In this document: one piece after another, positions 26,951-36,050 of the stretch
How the letters are laid out: every line of letters begins with the position of its first letter
Numbering within the stretch: position 1 is the stretch's first letter
Source: Terrirhizobium terrae
GTDB lineage: Bacteria > Pseudomonadota > Alphaproteobacteria > Rhizobiales > Rhizobiaceae
NCBI RefSeq assembly: GCF_030323265.1
Contig: NZ_CP104992.1
Span: 2,889,501-2,953,500, forward strand
Direction of reading: 5' to 3'
Length of the DNA stretch: 64,000 nucleotides
The notes under the pieces: model-generated
What the model saw: only the letters and a program-made list of their open reading frames with translations
Told to the model about the DNA's origin: nothing
The model's database searches: none
Program-made: the position numbers and the translations under genes

Positions 26951-28945
26951 GATCGTTTCTCCATGCGTGCGAGAAGCCATAGAAGATAAGGGCCGCCGAT
27001 CAAAGCGGCAAATACGCCGACCGGCACCTGATAGGGGTAGATGACCACGCGCGACAGCCAGTCGGCGAGGATCAGCATCGCAGCGCCGATCATCAGCGAG
27101 GCAAGCAATTGCTGGCGTGCGCCGGTGAGCCCGATCAGCCGCGCCAGATGCGGCGCGACAAGGCCTGCAAGGCTGAGCGGCCCGACGAGGAAGGAGGCGA
27201 CCGCCGTCATCAGCGCCGACAGCACGGCAAGCGTCAGCCGCGAAGAGGTCAACCCGATACCGACACCCTTCGAAATTACCCCGCCGAGCGGCAGGACGGT
27301 CAGCCAGCGGCTCATGAAAAACAGCGGCGCGGTGAATAAGGCGAGCGCTGCAAGCGAGGTCCAGGCCTCGAACACACCGGCGCGGTTGGTCGATCCGGCC
27401 ATCCACATGAGCAGGATGAAGGAATTCATGCTGCCCTGCGCGAGTACGATCGAGACGATGCCCATCGAGATGGCGCTCATCGCGATGCCGGAGAGAAGCA
27501 ACCGTTCGGCGGAAAGCTCGCGGCTTGCGGCAATCGCGATCATGATGACGAAGACGACCAGCGCTCCGGCTGCCATGCCGAGAAGCATCACCACGGGTGA
27601 AGCGGCGCCGAACGTGTAGAGCGTTGCCGCCAGCCCGGCACCGCCGCCGGCCGAAACGCCGAGCACTTCGGGGCTGGCGATCGGATTGCCGGTCACCCGC
27701 TGCATGATGAAGCCCGCGCCGCCAAGAAGCGCCCTGCGCCACCTGCTGCCAGTATGCGTGGCAGGCGGAAGGGCGCGAGTTCGGCAAGCTGCGCGCCGAA
27801 GGATAAGGCGATGCCGTAAGGCGAGGGGCCGATGGTCAATGCGGCGAGAACCAGCAGGACGATCACCACAGCCATGCCGACGACCCAGGCATTCGGTCGG
27901 GCGAGGCGTCGCTCAGTGGGGTTGGCATCGGCGGTGACGGGCGACATGGCATGCAACCGTGGCAGAAGCAGAAGCAGGATCGGGCCGCCCATCAACGCAG
28001 TTGCGGCACCGGCAGGCGCCAGATCGTTGAAGCCGGGACCGAGCAATTGGCTGAGCCCGTCTGTGAGGAAAAGCAGTGCAGCGCCGGCAAAGGGTGCCGC
28101 GATCAGCACCTGGCCGGTGGTGCGCGCACCGCAGAGCCTCGCAATAGCGGGAGCCGCGAGCCCGAGGAAACCGATCACACCGACGGTCGCCGTCACCGAC
28201 GCGGCGAGCCAGACGGCGAGCAGCAGGATTGCCAGCCTGATTGCCATGATCGACATGCCGAGGCTCTTGGCGCTTGCATCGTCGAGTGCCAGCACGTTGA
28301 GCGGTCGCACGAGCACGAGTGCTGCGATCGCGCCGATCAGCAGGCGGGGGCAAGCGAAATCACGCCCTGCCAGTCCTGCTGGCTGAGCGAGCCGGAGCCC
28401 CAGATGCTGACGGACATCGCATATTCGCCGCGCGCGAGGATGAGCGTGATGGTAACCGAGGCGACGATCATGCTGACAATCAGGCCGGACACCGCGACGG
28501 TCACCGGATCGAAACGCTGCCGCCAGGAGAGAGCGAGCACAAGAGCGACGGCGGCTAGGCCACCGCCGAAAGCGACGGCGTCACGGGAAAGCCCGGCGAG
28601 GAGCGGGGAGATGGCAAGCCCCGCAACCAGAGCCAGCTGCGCACCGGCAGCGATCCCGAGCGTCGAGGCGTCGGCGATCGGATTGCGCAGCACCCGCTGC
28701 AACAATGCCCCGGCAAGCCCGAGCGCCGCGCCGCAGATCAGCGCGATGACCGCGCGGGGCAGGAGGCTGTTCCACAGGAGGATGTCGCCGAGCATGGCGG
28801 CGGTGGCGGGGTCGCCGGGTACGGTCGGACGGCTGACGACGAGCAGTGCCAGCATCACGACGCAGGCGAGACTGATGGCAACCGCCGACAGGACAGGCCG
28901 TCCCGCAACGTTGTTGGGAGCGCGCAGACTAACCGTTCCAGCCAT
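26947..28945 (-). CDS. fhuB: Double-length Fe3+-hydroxamate permease FhuB, two frameshifts
   Basis: FhuB-type inner-membrane permease: two fused FecCD domains of ~330 residues each, about 20 membrane helices. Motifs occur in both halves: GAALGLAGALLQRVLRNPIA in the first and FIMQRVTGNPIASPEVLGV in the second. Two one-base losses split it: at 28346-28350, where a C-run (minus strand) has five instead of six, and at 27732-27734, where a G-run has three instead of four. Repair reads SLAPRLLIGAIAA and AAGGAGALLGGAGFIMQ, giving ~666 residues, close to E. coli FhuB. The start overlaps fhuD by 17 bp. It pairs with the separately encoded FhuC ATPase. Confidence 0.92.
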
Positions 28946-29852
28946 CAGTCAGGCCTTTCGCAATTTCTTCGGCAAACCGGCGTGCTGCCGGCAGAGCGCC
29001 ATAGGGATTGATCGAACCGACGGTGATGACGCGCTTTTCACGCACGGCCGGCAACGCGTTCCAGAAAGCGCCGCGTTCCAGCGCCGTGATGGCATCGAGC
29101 GGATGGGGCGGTATCATCACGATCCACGCATCGGGCATGGAAGCGAGCGTCTCGATGCCGACGGGGGCCGAGGCGGAATAGGCGGTCGCACCGGTCCAGG
29201 CGTTTTCCAGGCCGAGACGGGTCAGCACCGAGCCGAACATGCTGTCCGCTCCGAACACCCGGTAATGCCGTGCATCGCCGAGATTGATCAGCAGCACGGG
29301 ACGCCCGTCACCGATGAAAAGCTGCCGCCGCAGCGCATCCAGCCGGCCGTTGACTTCGGCAACACATGCGGCCGCATCGGATGTCCCGAGATGATCACCG
29401 ATCGCCACCGTCGCCTTCTGCGCCATCAGGTAGGGATCCTCGCCCGGCACATAGACGCCGAAATTGTAAGTCGGCGCGATGCCCGAGAGAAGCGGATCGG
29501 CCCAGGCATAGAAGTTGGAATTGAAGATCATGTCCGGCTTGGCGAAGGACAATGTCTCCAGATTGGGCAGGCCGCGCAGACCCAGATCGGCCACGGTGTC
29601 GGGTGTGGCCGGTTCGACGGCTATGTCCCGGAACTGTCGCAGTTCAGGCGCGGCCACGACATTGGCGCCGAGCGCCAGAAGCGTTTCCAGATGCGCCCAG
29701 TCGAGTGTCGCCGTCCGCGGTGTCGGCTTGGCGGATGTCGCCTGCGCCAAGGATGGGCCCAAAGTCGTGGATGCGGCTGCCAGCGTCGCGGCAGTCATCA
29801 GGAAGGCCCGCCTGGAAAGCCCCAAATGGGAGAACGGATAGGGACGATGCAA
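28929..29852 (-). CDS. fhuD: Periplasmic iron-hydroxamate binding protein FhuD
   Basis: A periplasmic-binding protein of ~307 residues that delivers ferric hydroxamate siderophores to FhuB. The leader SRRAFLMTAATLAAAS with LAQA is a twin-arginine signal. The fold is recognisable by TLDWAHLETLLALGANVVAA and NLETLSFAKPDMIF. No ATG fits; the likely start is TTG at 29852, spaced seven bases from GGAG. Upstream in-frame sequence to 30026 overlaps fhuA and is not credible. A hairpin and a RirA-like site lie in the short leader. Confidence 0.88.
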   Translation of the reverse strand: MHRPYPFSHLGLSRRAFLMTAATLAAASTTLGPSLAQATSAKPTPRTATLDWAHLETLLALGANVVAAPELRQFRDIAVEPATPDTVADLGLRGLPNLETLSFAKPDMIFNSNFYAWADPLLSGIAPTYNFGVYVPGEDPYLMAQKATVAIGDHLGTSDAAACVAEVNGRLDALRRQLFIGDGRPVLLINLGDARHYRVFGADSMFGSVLTRLGLENAWTGATAYSASAPVGIETLASMPDAWIVMIPPHPLDAITALERGAFWNALPAVREKRVITVGSINPYGALPAARRFAEEIAKGLTDGWNG

Positions 29853-29867
29853 GTCGGTCTCCGATGA

Positions 29868-29894
29868 CAAAAAGAAAGGCCCACGAAGGGCCTT
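29868..29894 (-). terminator. Intrinsic terminator after fhuA, inside the fhuD leader
   Basis: On the minus strand AAGGCCC-TTCGT-GGGCCTT is followed by TCTTTTT. It should stop fhuA transcripts, but it also lies downstream of the putative fhuD operator and upstream of the fhuD TTG codon. Confidence 0.8.
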
Positions 29895-29905
29895 CCTTAT
29901 AAGCT

Positions 29906-29920
29906 TGAGTTGGCTTGTCA
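29906..29920 (-). promoter_or_regulatory. RirA-type iron operator (TGA-N9-TCA) before fhuD
   Basis: TGAGTTGGCTTGTCA matches the iron-responsive operator pattern TGA-N9-TCA exactly. On the minus strand it overlaps a TTGACA -35-like element. It is 54 bp upstream of the fhuD start. Binding by RirA, the rhizobial iron repressor, is inferred. Confidence 0.65.
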
Positions 29921-29943
29921 ACTTACCGTTTCCGGCAGGCGAC

Positions 29944-32130
29944 TTACCACACCTTGCTGAGCTTGAAGCCAACGGTACGCGCTTCGCCGTAACCGCAGAA
30001 CGAGGTCGTGTTGCAGCCTGCGACATATTCCTTGTCGAACAGGTTGGTCACATTGAGCGATGCCTTCCAGTCGTTCTTTTCGTAGCGGATTGCGGCGTCG
30101 AAGACCGTTGCATCATCGACACGGAAGTTATTCGCGTCGTCAGTCCAGGACTTGCCGCGATAGCGGACGCCAGCGCCGAGGCCGAGACCGGCGAGCGGGC
30201 CATCCGTAACGGTATAGTCCAGCCACAGCGAAGCCTGCGAATTCGGCACGAGCAGCGGCGTATTGCCGTTGAGCGCCGGATCCAGCGGATTGTCGGTGAA
30301 CTCGAGATCCGTGTAGGAATAGGAAGCGATGATCTTCCAGTTCTGGTCGAGATTGACCTTGCCTTCGAGTTCGACGCCGCGTGAACGTACTTCGCCGAGC
30401 TGCCTGCTGAGGAAGGTTGCGGGGTTGGAAACCGTGTAGTTCTCCTTGTCGATCTGGAAGACCGAGGCGGTGATGACGCCGTCGAACCAGGTAGGCTCGT
30501 ACTTGACGCCGACTTCGTACTGTTCGCCTTCTTCCGGCTTCAAGGCACCGTCAGCACTGGTGCCGACCAGCGGACTGAAGAAGGTGGCGACGCTGACATA
30601 GGGGGTCAGGCCGTTGTCGAACTCGTAGGCCAAACCGGCGCGACCGCTCCATGCCGTATCGTCGAGCGAGGAGTCGCTGGTGCCCAGCAGGTCATCGACT
30701 TCGCTGTCGAGATAGTCGAAGCGGCCATTCAGGGTCACGATCCAACCGTCACCGAACTTGATCTGGTCCTGGGCATAAACGCCGACCTGATGGATTGTAT
30801 AGAGCTGGTGCACGAACGGCGTCAGTGGCGGGAGCGGGAAGTTGTAAGGCAGATTGTTGGGGTCAACGGGCGTCGGATAAGCGCCGAAGGGCGTTGCCAA
30901 CTGGTCGTTGTCGAGACGGTAGTAGCGGTAGTCGATGCCGGCCATCAGCTTGTGGCTCGCACCGCCGAGATCGAATTCGTTCTCAACCCGATTGTCGACG
31001 TTGAAGGAGTCCGCGCTCGAACGAACGTCGTCGGCATACATTAGGATGGTCGCATCGGTCTGCGAGTCGAAGTCGAACGGATAAAGCTGGCGCTCATGCT
31101 TGTTGAGATGGGCGTAACGCAGGTTCTGCGTGAATTTCCAGCCACCTTCGAACTCATGTTCGAATTCGTAGCCGACCATGGCCTGGGTCGTGCGGCCGAT
31201 ATCGAAGTCCTCGTCGCCGAGATAGACGTCGCGGTCCAGCTTGCCGAAGAACGGGTTGCTGACCACCGTGCCCGAATAGGGCAGGAAGCCGTTCGAGGTA
31301 TGGGTCTGGTCGAGGTGGCTCAGATAGGCCCATACGTTGAGGCTGGTTGCATCATCCGGCTGGAACGTTACCTGCGGCATGAAGACGCCACGGATGTCGT
31401 CCTGTTCGTCCGAATAGCCGTTACCGCCGGAAAGCTTACCGGTCAGGCGGTAGCTGACGGCATCGCTGCCCATCACCTTGTCGGAGAAATCGAAGCCGCC
31501 GAAACCGTTGCCATTACTGTCGATACCGATCTCCGTGTAGAAATACGGCTCGTCGGTCGGGCGCTTGCGCACCATGTTGATGACGCCGCCGGCATTGGCG
31601 CCGCCAAGCAGGACGGAAGCTGGGCCCTTCAGCACTTCGACGCGCTCCAAAATGAACGGATCGATCTGGAAGTTGCCGAATGCGTGGTTGGTGAGAGCCA
31701 GATTGTCGAGGAACAGGCCGGTCTGGCTGGCATTGAAGCCGCGCACATAGATCCAGTCGGTATCCGGATCGGAGCCGTAAGGTTGTGCGAATACGCCCGG
31801 CGTATATAGTAACGCTTGGTCGACCTTGTCCGTCACGCCGCGGTCAGACATTTCTTCGTCGCCGACGATGGAAACCGACTGCGGAATTTCGTTCAGTGGC
31901 GTATCCGTCTTGGAGCCGGTGGTCGTTTCCTTGGCGACATAGCCGCGAACCGGACCGGTGCCGCCCTGTTCGCCTTCGCCCTGGAGCACGATCGGCGCGA
32001 GCGTTGTGCCGTTCTGGCCCTCGGTGGCTGCGTCCTGCGCCTGCGCGGCCCAGGCCGCAGCAAGGCTTACCATGGCGACGCCCGTCCACAGGCCGCGTCT
32101 CATTACCGAAGACTTGATCGATTTCTTCAT
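29944..32130 (-). CDS. fhuA: TonB-dependent ferric hydroxamate receptor (FhuA-like)
   Basis: An outer-membrane TonB-dependent siderophore receptor of 728 residues. A Sec signal peptide ends near AAQAQD. The plug domain has KTDTPLNEIPQSVSIVGDE and RVEVLKGPASVLLGGANAGG, and the 22-strand barrel ends in aromatic TVGFKLSKVW. A cysteine pair near the end (AGCNTTSFCGYGE) is typical of FhuA/ferrioxamine-type receptors. The ATG at 32130 gives MKKSIKS; a GTG four codons upstream is less likely. A RirA-like operator lies 46 bp upstream and an AraC regulator gene precedes it. Confidence 0.93.
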   Translation of the reverse strand: MKKSIKSSVMRRGLWTGVAMVSLAAAWAAQAQDAATEGQNGTTLAPIVLQGEGEQGGTGPVRGYVAKETTTGSKTDTPLNEIPQSVSIVGDEEMSDRGVTDKVDQALLYTPGVFAQPYGSDPDTDWIYVRGFNASQTGLFLDNLALTNHAFGNFQIDPFILERVEVLKGPASVLLGGANAGGVINMVRKRPTDEPYFYTEIGIDSNGNGFGGFDFSDKVMGSDAVSYRLTGKLSGGNGYSDEQDDIRGVFMPQVTFQPDDATSLNVWAYLSHLDQTHTSNGFLPYSGTVVSNPFFGKLDRDVYLGDEDFDIGRTTQAMVGYEFEHEFEGGWKFTQNLRYAHLNKHERQLYPFDFDSQTDATILMYADDVRSSADSFNVDNRVENEFDLGGASHKLMAGIDYRYYRLDNDQLATPFGAYPTPVDPNNLPYNFPLPPLTPFVHQLYTIHQVGVYAQDQIKFGDGWIVTLNGRFDYLDSEVDDLLGTSDSSLDDTAWSGRAGLAYEFDNGLTPYVSVATFFSPLVGTSADGALKPEEGEQYEVGVKYEPTWFDGVITASVFQIDKENYTVSNPATFLSRQLGEVRSRGVELEGKVNLDQNWKIIASYSYTDLEFTDNPLDPALNGNTPLLVPNSQASLWLDYTVTDGPLAGLGLGAGVRYRGKSWTDDANNFRVDDATVFDAAIRYEKNDWKASLNVTNLFDKEYVAGCNTTSFCGYGEARTVGFKLSKVW

Positions 32131-32175
32131 TCTGTGCCCCACGCGTGCCGCGTTTTCATGCGGCCTACAATAAGA

Positions 32176-32190
32176 TGAGTGGTTAACTCA
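32176..32190 (-). promoter_or_regulatory. RirA-type iron operator (TGA-N9-TCA) before fhuA
   Basis: TGAGTGGTTAACTCA matches TGA-N9-TCA, and its outer five bases form an inverted repeat (TGAGT/ACTCA). It lies 46-60 bp upstream of the fhuA ATG, in the 133-bp promoter region. Repression by iron-loaded RirA is inferred. Confidence 0.7.
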
Positions 32191-32275
32191 GATTTGACTT
32201 ATTCGCTTGCTCTAATTCGCGAGACTTGAATGATTTTGGGCAAAGTTCACTGCTTTGCGCGATTGCTCGCATCTT

Positions 32276-33160
32276 TTATGCGAACTGTGACTTTTTCCAC
32301 TGCGACGGTGCAACGCCCACATGCTTGCGGAACACGCGGCTGAAATGCGCATGGTCGGAAAAACCCGTCTCCGTGGCGATTGTCGTCAGTGGCTGCTCAC
32401 TGGATTTCAAGAGTTCCTTGGCCCGGCCAAGCCTCGCATTCATCTGCCAGTCGTGCGGCGCCATGCCGGTGGAAGCCTTGAACGAATGGCTGAAATGGGA
32501 CTGCGACAGGCCGACAAGGGTCGACAGTTCCTCGAGCCTGATATTGCGAAGGCAATGCGCATCGATGAATTCGGTGACACGCCTGATCTGCCAGGGGGCC
32601 AGGCAACCGCGCTTGCGCGGCTCGACCTTGGCGAGCTTCATCACGTCGATGAGAAGCGCCATCGCCAGCCCGTCACCATAGAGGTCGTTGAGAGGCGCCG
32701 GGTTGTCGATCTCGGCGGCGATCAGCTCCGCCAGCGCCGTGATTCGTGTATCGGCAAAAAGCAGCTGCGGCTCTTTCAGTCTTTGAGGATCGAAATCCTC
32801 GCCGAGCCGGCGTGCAACCGTATCGGCATGAAAATGGATATCGAGATGGCGGACGAATTCGACATCCTTGATATCGGCCCAGAGATCCATCTCGGCGGGA
32901 ATATAGGAAATCGGGCTGAGCCGTGAATCCTGCGGCAGGCCTGCTTCGCGCGCCGTGCGCTTGATGGCAGGACGGCCGCGGCCGCGCTGATCGAGCAGGA
33001 TGAAGAGCCGCGGATCGCGGGCGACATAGTAGCCGCCAGCGTAGCTGGCGCATTCCACGTCCCACAGATCGGCGGTAATGCCGTTCCAATACCGTCTGCG
33101 CAGGCCGCCGATGACTGAAAAGCCCTCGATCTGGTTGCGCATACTCGGTTGAAACGCCAT
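32276..33160 (-). CDS. AraC-family regulator, probable activator of fhuA
   Basis: A 294-residue AraC/XylS regulator. The C-terminal ~100 residues hold two helix-turn-helix motifs (LEELSTLVGLSQSHFSHSF and PLTTIATETGFSDHAHFSR), and the N-terminal part is a ligand-sensing domain. Family members near siderophore receptors (for example RhrA) usually sense the imported siderophore or iron state and activate the receptor gene; here that is inferred from position. The ATG at 33160 follows GGGGCTGGAG; a longer frame to 33211 is less supported. Confidence 0.88.
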   Translation of the reverse strand: MAFQPSMRNQIEGFSVIGGLRRRYWNGITADLWDVECASYAGGYYVARDPRLFILLDQRGRGRPAIKRTAREAGLPQDSRLSPISYIPAEMDLWADIKDVEFVRHLDIHFHADTVARRLGEDFDPQRLKEPQLLFADTRITALAELIAAEIDNPAPLNDLYGDGLAMALLIDVMKLAKVEPRKRGCLAPWQIRRVTEFIDAHCLRNIRLEELSTLVGLSQSHFSHSFKASTGMAPHDWQMNARLGRAKELLKSSEQPLTTIATETGFSDHAHFSRVFRKHVGVAPSQWKKSQFA

Positions 33161-33253
33161 GCTCCAGCCCCTCACGCCTCGGTCATTTGAAATCCTGCTT
33201 TCTTTTATCAAGTTTTCGACTCGCGTTCAACCTTGGCCTTGGAGATGTCGCTC

Positions 33254-34969
33254 TCAGGCACCGACCTGCGCCGCATGAAGGCGATTATAGGCGCCGCGGC
33301 GGGCGATCAGCTCCTGATGCGTTCCCTGTTCGAGAATACCGCTGCCGTCGATGACGACGATGCGGTCGGCGCCCTGGATGGTCGCTAGCCTATGGGCGAT
33401 GATCAGCGAGGTGCGGCCGACGGCCAGTTCCGACAACGAACGCTGGATCGCCCGTTCGGTTTCCGTATCGAGCGCCGAGGTGGCCTCGTCCAGGATCAGG
33501 ATCGGCGGGTTCTTCAAAAACATGCGTGCGATCGCCACGCGCTGCTTCTGCCCACCGGACAGTTTGACGCCGCGTTCACCGACCACCGTGTCGAGTCCAT
33601 CCGGCAGGGCGGCGATCATGTCCTCCAGCCGCGCGCGACGGGCCGCTTCCATGATCTCCGCATCGCTGGCACCGAGCCGGCCATAGGCGATGTTTTCCCG
33701 CATCGTGCCGCCGAACAGGAAGACGTCCTGCTGCACGATGCCGATCTGCTGGCGCAGCGACGCCTTGGTCATCTTGCGGATGTCGATGCCGTCGATGGTG
33801 ATCGCGCCGCCGCCGATCTCGTAGAAGCGCGGCAAGAGCGAACAGATCGTCGTCTTGCCGGCACCTGACGGGCCGACAAAGGCGATCGTCTCGCCGGGGC
33901 TGATCGTCAGGCTGACATCCTTCAGGATCGGCTTGCCTTCCGCATAGCCGAAGGAGACGTTTTTGTATTCGATGGCACCCTTGAGATTGTCGACGGCGAC
34001 AGCATCCGGTGCATCGGCGATATCCGGCTCGGTATCGACAAGCTCGGTGAAGCGGCGGAAACCGGCAATGCCCTTGGGGTAGGTTTCGATGACCGAATTG
34101 ATCTTCTCGACCGGGCGGAAGAACACACCGACCAGCAGCAGGAAGCCGATAAAGCCGCCCGCCGTCAGTTCGCCGTTCAGCACGAAACATGCGCCGGCGA
34201 TCATCACGATCATCTGCGTCAGGCGCATGCTCATGTAGCTGAGCGAAACGCTGGCGGCCATGATCTTGTAGGCTTCCAGCTTGACGCTGCGGTAATTCTG
34301 GTTGTCGCGCTCGAAAAGCGTGCGTTCATGGGTCTCGTTGGCGAAGGCCTGGACCACGCGCATGCCGCCGACATTCTCCTCGATACGGGAATTGAAATCG
34401 CCGACGCGCTCGAAGAGCTTGCGGAAATTGCGGCTCATGCGCGCGCCGTAACGGCTCGTCACCCAGGCGGTCAGCGGCACGACGAGGGCGGTGATCAGCG
34501 CCAGCTGCCAGTTGACCGAGATCATCAGCGCCAATGCGCCGATAAACGTCATGATGGCGATGAACAGGTCTTCCGGCCCGTGATGGGCGACTTCGCCGAT
34601 CTCTTCCAGATCCTTGGTCAGCCGGCCGACGAGATGGCCGGTCTTCTGGTTGTCGTAATAGCGGAAGGAAAGCTTCTGCATGTGGTTGAAGGCTTCGCGC
34701 CGCATGTCGGTCTCGATATTGATGCCGAGCATGTGGCCCCAATAGGTGACGACAACCATCAGGCCGGTATTGACCGCATAACAGATCAGCAGCGCCACCG
34801 AGGCGAGCGCGATTAGTACCCATTCCTGCGTCACCAGCAGCCGGTCGACGAACAGTTTCACCGCCATCGGAAAGCCGAGCTCAAGCAGACCCGATAAGAT
34901 CGCGCAGCTGAAATCGAGGAGGAACAGGCCCTTGTAGGGGCGGTAATAATTGAAGAAACGGCTGAGCAT
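33254..34969 (-). CDS. ABC exporter (permease-ATPase fusion, MsbA-like)
   Basis: A 571-residue half-transporter with six N-terminal membrane helices and a C-terminal ATPase domain: Walker A GPSGAGKTT, Q-loop VQQDVFLF, signature LSGGQKQR, Walker B ILILDEATSALD and H-loop IAHRLAT. Such homodimers export lipids, peptides or siderophores. Position between the fhuA/AraC genes and the divergent fhuC suggests a link to siderophore traffic, but this is only inference. The ATG at 34969 starts MLSRFFNYYRPYKG; a frame open further upstream is not used. Confidence 0.9.
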   Translation of the reverse strand: MLSRFFNYYRPYKGLFLLDFSCAILSGLLELGFPMAVKLFVDRLLVTQEWVLIALASVALLICYAVNTGLMVVVTYWGHMLGINIETDMRREAFNHMQKLSFRYYDNQKTGHLVGRLTKDLEEIGEVAHHGPEDLFIAIMTFIGALALMISVNWQLALITALVVPLTAWVTSRYGARMSRNFRKLFERVGDFNSRIEENVGGMRVVQAFANETHERTLFERDNQNYRSVKLEAYKIMAASVSLSYMSMRLTQMIVMIAGACFVLNGELTAGGFIGFLLLVGVFFRPVEKINSVIETYPKGIAGFRRFTELVDTEPDIADAPDAVAVDNLKGAIEYKNVSFGYAEGKPILKDVSLTISPGETIAFVGPSGAGKTTICSLLPRFYEIGGGAITIDGIDIRKMTKASLRQQIGIVQQDVFLFGGTMRENIAYGRLGASDAEIMEAARRARLEDMIAALPDGLDTVVGERGVKLSGGQKQRVAIARMFLKNPPILILDEATSALDTETERAIQRSLSELAVGRTSLIIAHRLATIQGADRIVVIDGSGILEQGTHQELIARRGAYNRLHAAQVGA

Positions 34970-35078
34970 TATCGGTTCTCTGGAAGGCTTCGGCGCTGTG
35001 GTTGACCGCCTGCGATAAATTGGCCAAACATGAGCCGAGTTCTCCATATTCGAATTTAAGCCCCTTCGGAAAGTCAAA

Positions 35079-35891
35079 ATGCACGCTAATGCCCAGCAAA
35101 AGTCGGCGGATGTTGCCGCGCCGCTTCTGTCCCTGTCCGACGTCACCTTTGCTGTTGAGGGCCGCACCCTGCTTCACCCGCTGACGCTCGACCTCCAGCC
35201 GGGCCGTTCGATCGCGTTGATCGGCCATAACGGTTCGGGAAAATCGACACTGCTCAAGCTGGTCGGCCGCCAGCAGCCGCCAACCGGCGGCAAGATCGTC
35301 TTTGAGGGCAGGGCGCTGGATGACTGGGGCAATCGCGACTTCGCCCGCAGGCTCGCCTATCTGCCGCAGCGCACGCCGGCTGCCCCCGGCATGCTGGTCA
35401 AGGAACTGGTGGCGCTCGGCCGTTATCCCTGGCACGGCGCGCTCGGCCGCTTCGGCGATACGGACAGGAAGAAGGTCGAGGAAGCGATCGAGCTGACCGG
35501 CATCGGCGATTTTTCCGACCGCATGGTCGACAATCTTTCCGGCGGCGAGCGCCAGCGCGTCTGGTTGGCCATGCTGGTCGCCCAGGATGCGGCCTGCCTG
35601 CTGCTCGACGAGCCGATCTCGGCACTCGATATCGGCCATCAACTGGAAGTTCTCTCGCTGACCCATGATCTGTGCCGCGAAAAGGGCATCAGCATCATCA
35701 CCGTTCTGCACGACATCAACATGGCGGCGCGCTTCTGCGACGAGATCGTCGCGCTCCGCGGCGGCCGCATGATTGCCCACGGCACGCCCGCCGATATCAT
35801 GACGACAGAAGAACTGGCGCGGATCTACGATGTCCAGATGGATGTCCTGCACCAGCCGTCGAGCGGCCGCCTGATCGCCATGGCGCAGTAG
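35079..35891 (+). CDS. fhuC: Iron-hydroxamate ABC transporter ATPase FhuC
   Basis: A 270-residue ATPase that powers FhuB-mediated import. Walker A GHNGSGKST, Q-loop LPQRTP, signature LSGGERQR, Walker B CLLLDEPISALD and switch histidine VLHDINMAARF are all intact. It belongs to the FecE/FhuC branch (GRYPWHGALGRFG loop). It is divergent from the exporter and separated from fhuDB by about 5 kb, an unusual layout, since fhuC is often in the same operon. The 109-bp divergent promoter region has no perfect TGA-N9-TCA site. Confidence 0.9.
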   Translation: MHANAQQKSADVAAPLLSLSDVTFAVEGRTLLHPLTLDLQPGRSIALIGHNGSGKSTLLKLVGRQQPPTGGKIVFEGRALDDWGNRDFARRLAYLPQRTPAAPGMLVKELVALGRYPWHGALGRFGDTDRKKVEEAIELTGIGDFSDRMVDNLSGGERQRVWLAMLVAQDAACLLLDEPISALDIGHQLEVLSLTHDLCREKGISIITVLHDINMAARFCDEIVALRGGRMIAHGTPADIMTTEELARIYDVQMDVLHQPSSGRLIAMAQ

Positions 35892-35930
35892 GAAAAGAGT
35901 GCGGCTGTCAGGTTCTGGCGCCGCCCACGC

Positions 35931-36016
35931 CGTCATCCTCCGGCTTGTCCCGAGGATCCAATCACGTCGAAGACTTTGCGGCGTCGCAGATGCTCGGGAC
36001 AGGCCCGAGCATGACG
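35931..36016. repeat. RIME-like intergenic inverted-repeat element
   Basis: An 86-bp element whose ends read CGTCATCCTC and GAGCATGACG. Each half contains its own stem (for example GCTTGTCCCGAG and CTCGGGACAGGC). This resembles the palindromic intergenic mosaic repeats (RIME) common in rhizobial genomes. A shorter relative lies at 52376-52405. Confidence 0.65.
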
Positions 36017-36050
36017 AAAGAACAGGCGCGAGATGCCGTAAAAGTGGGGC

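Noticed and set aside
26947-28945. Three separate FecCD permease subunits
   Set aside because: The three frames join seamlessly into one FhuB-like double permease once two homopolymer losses are repaired.
34970-35078. RirA operator in the divergent fhuC/exporter promoter
   Set aside because: Only near-matches exist (TGAGCCGAGTTCTCC lacks the final TCA), so no operator is called.
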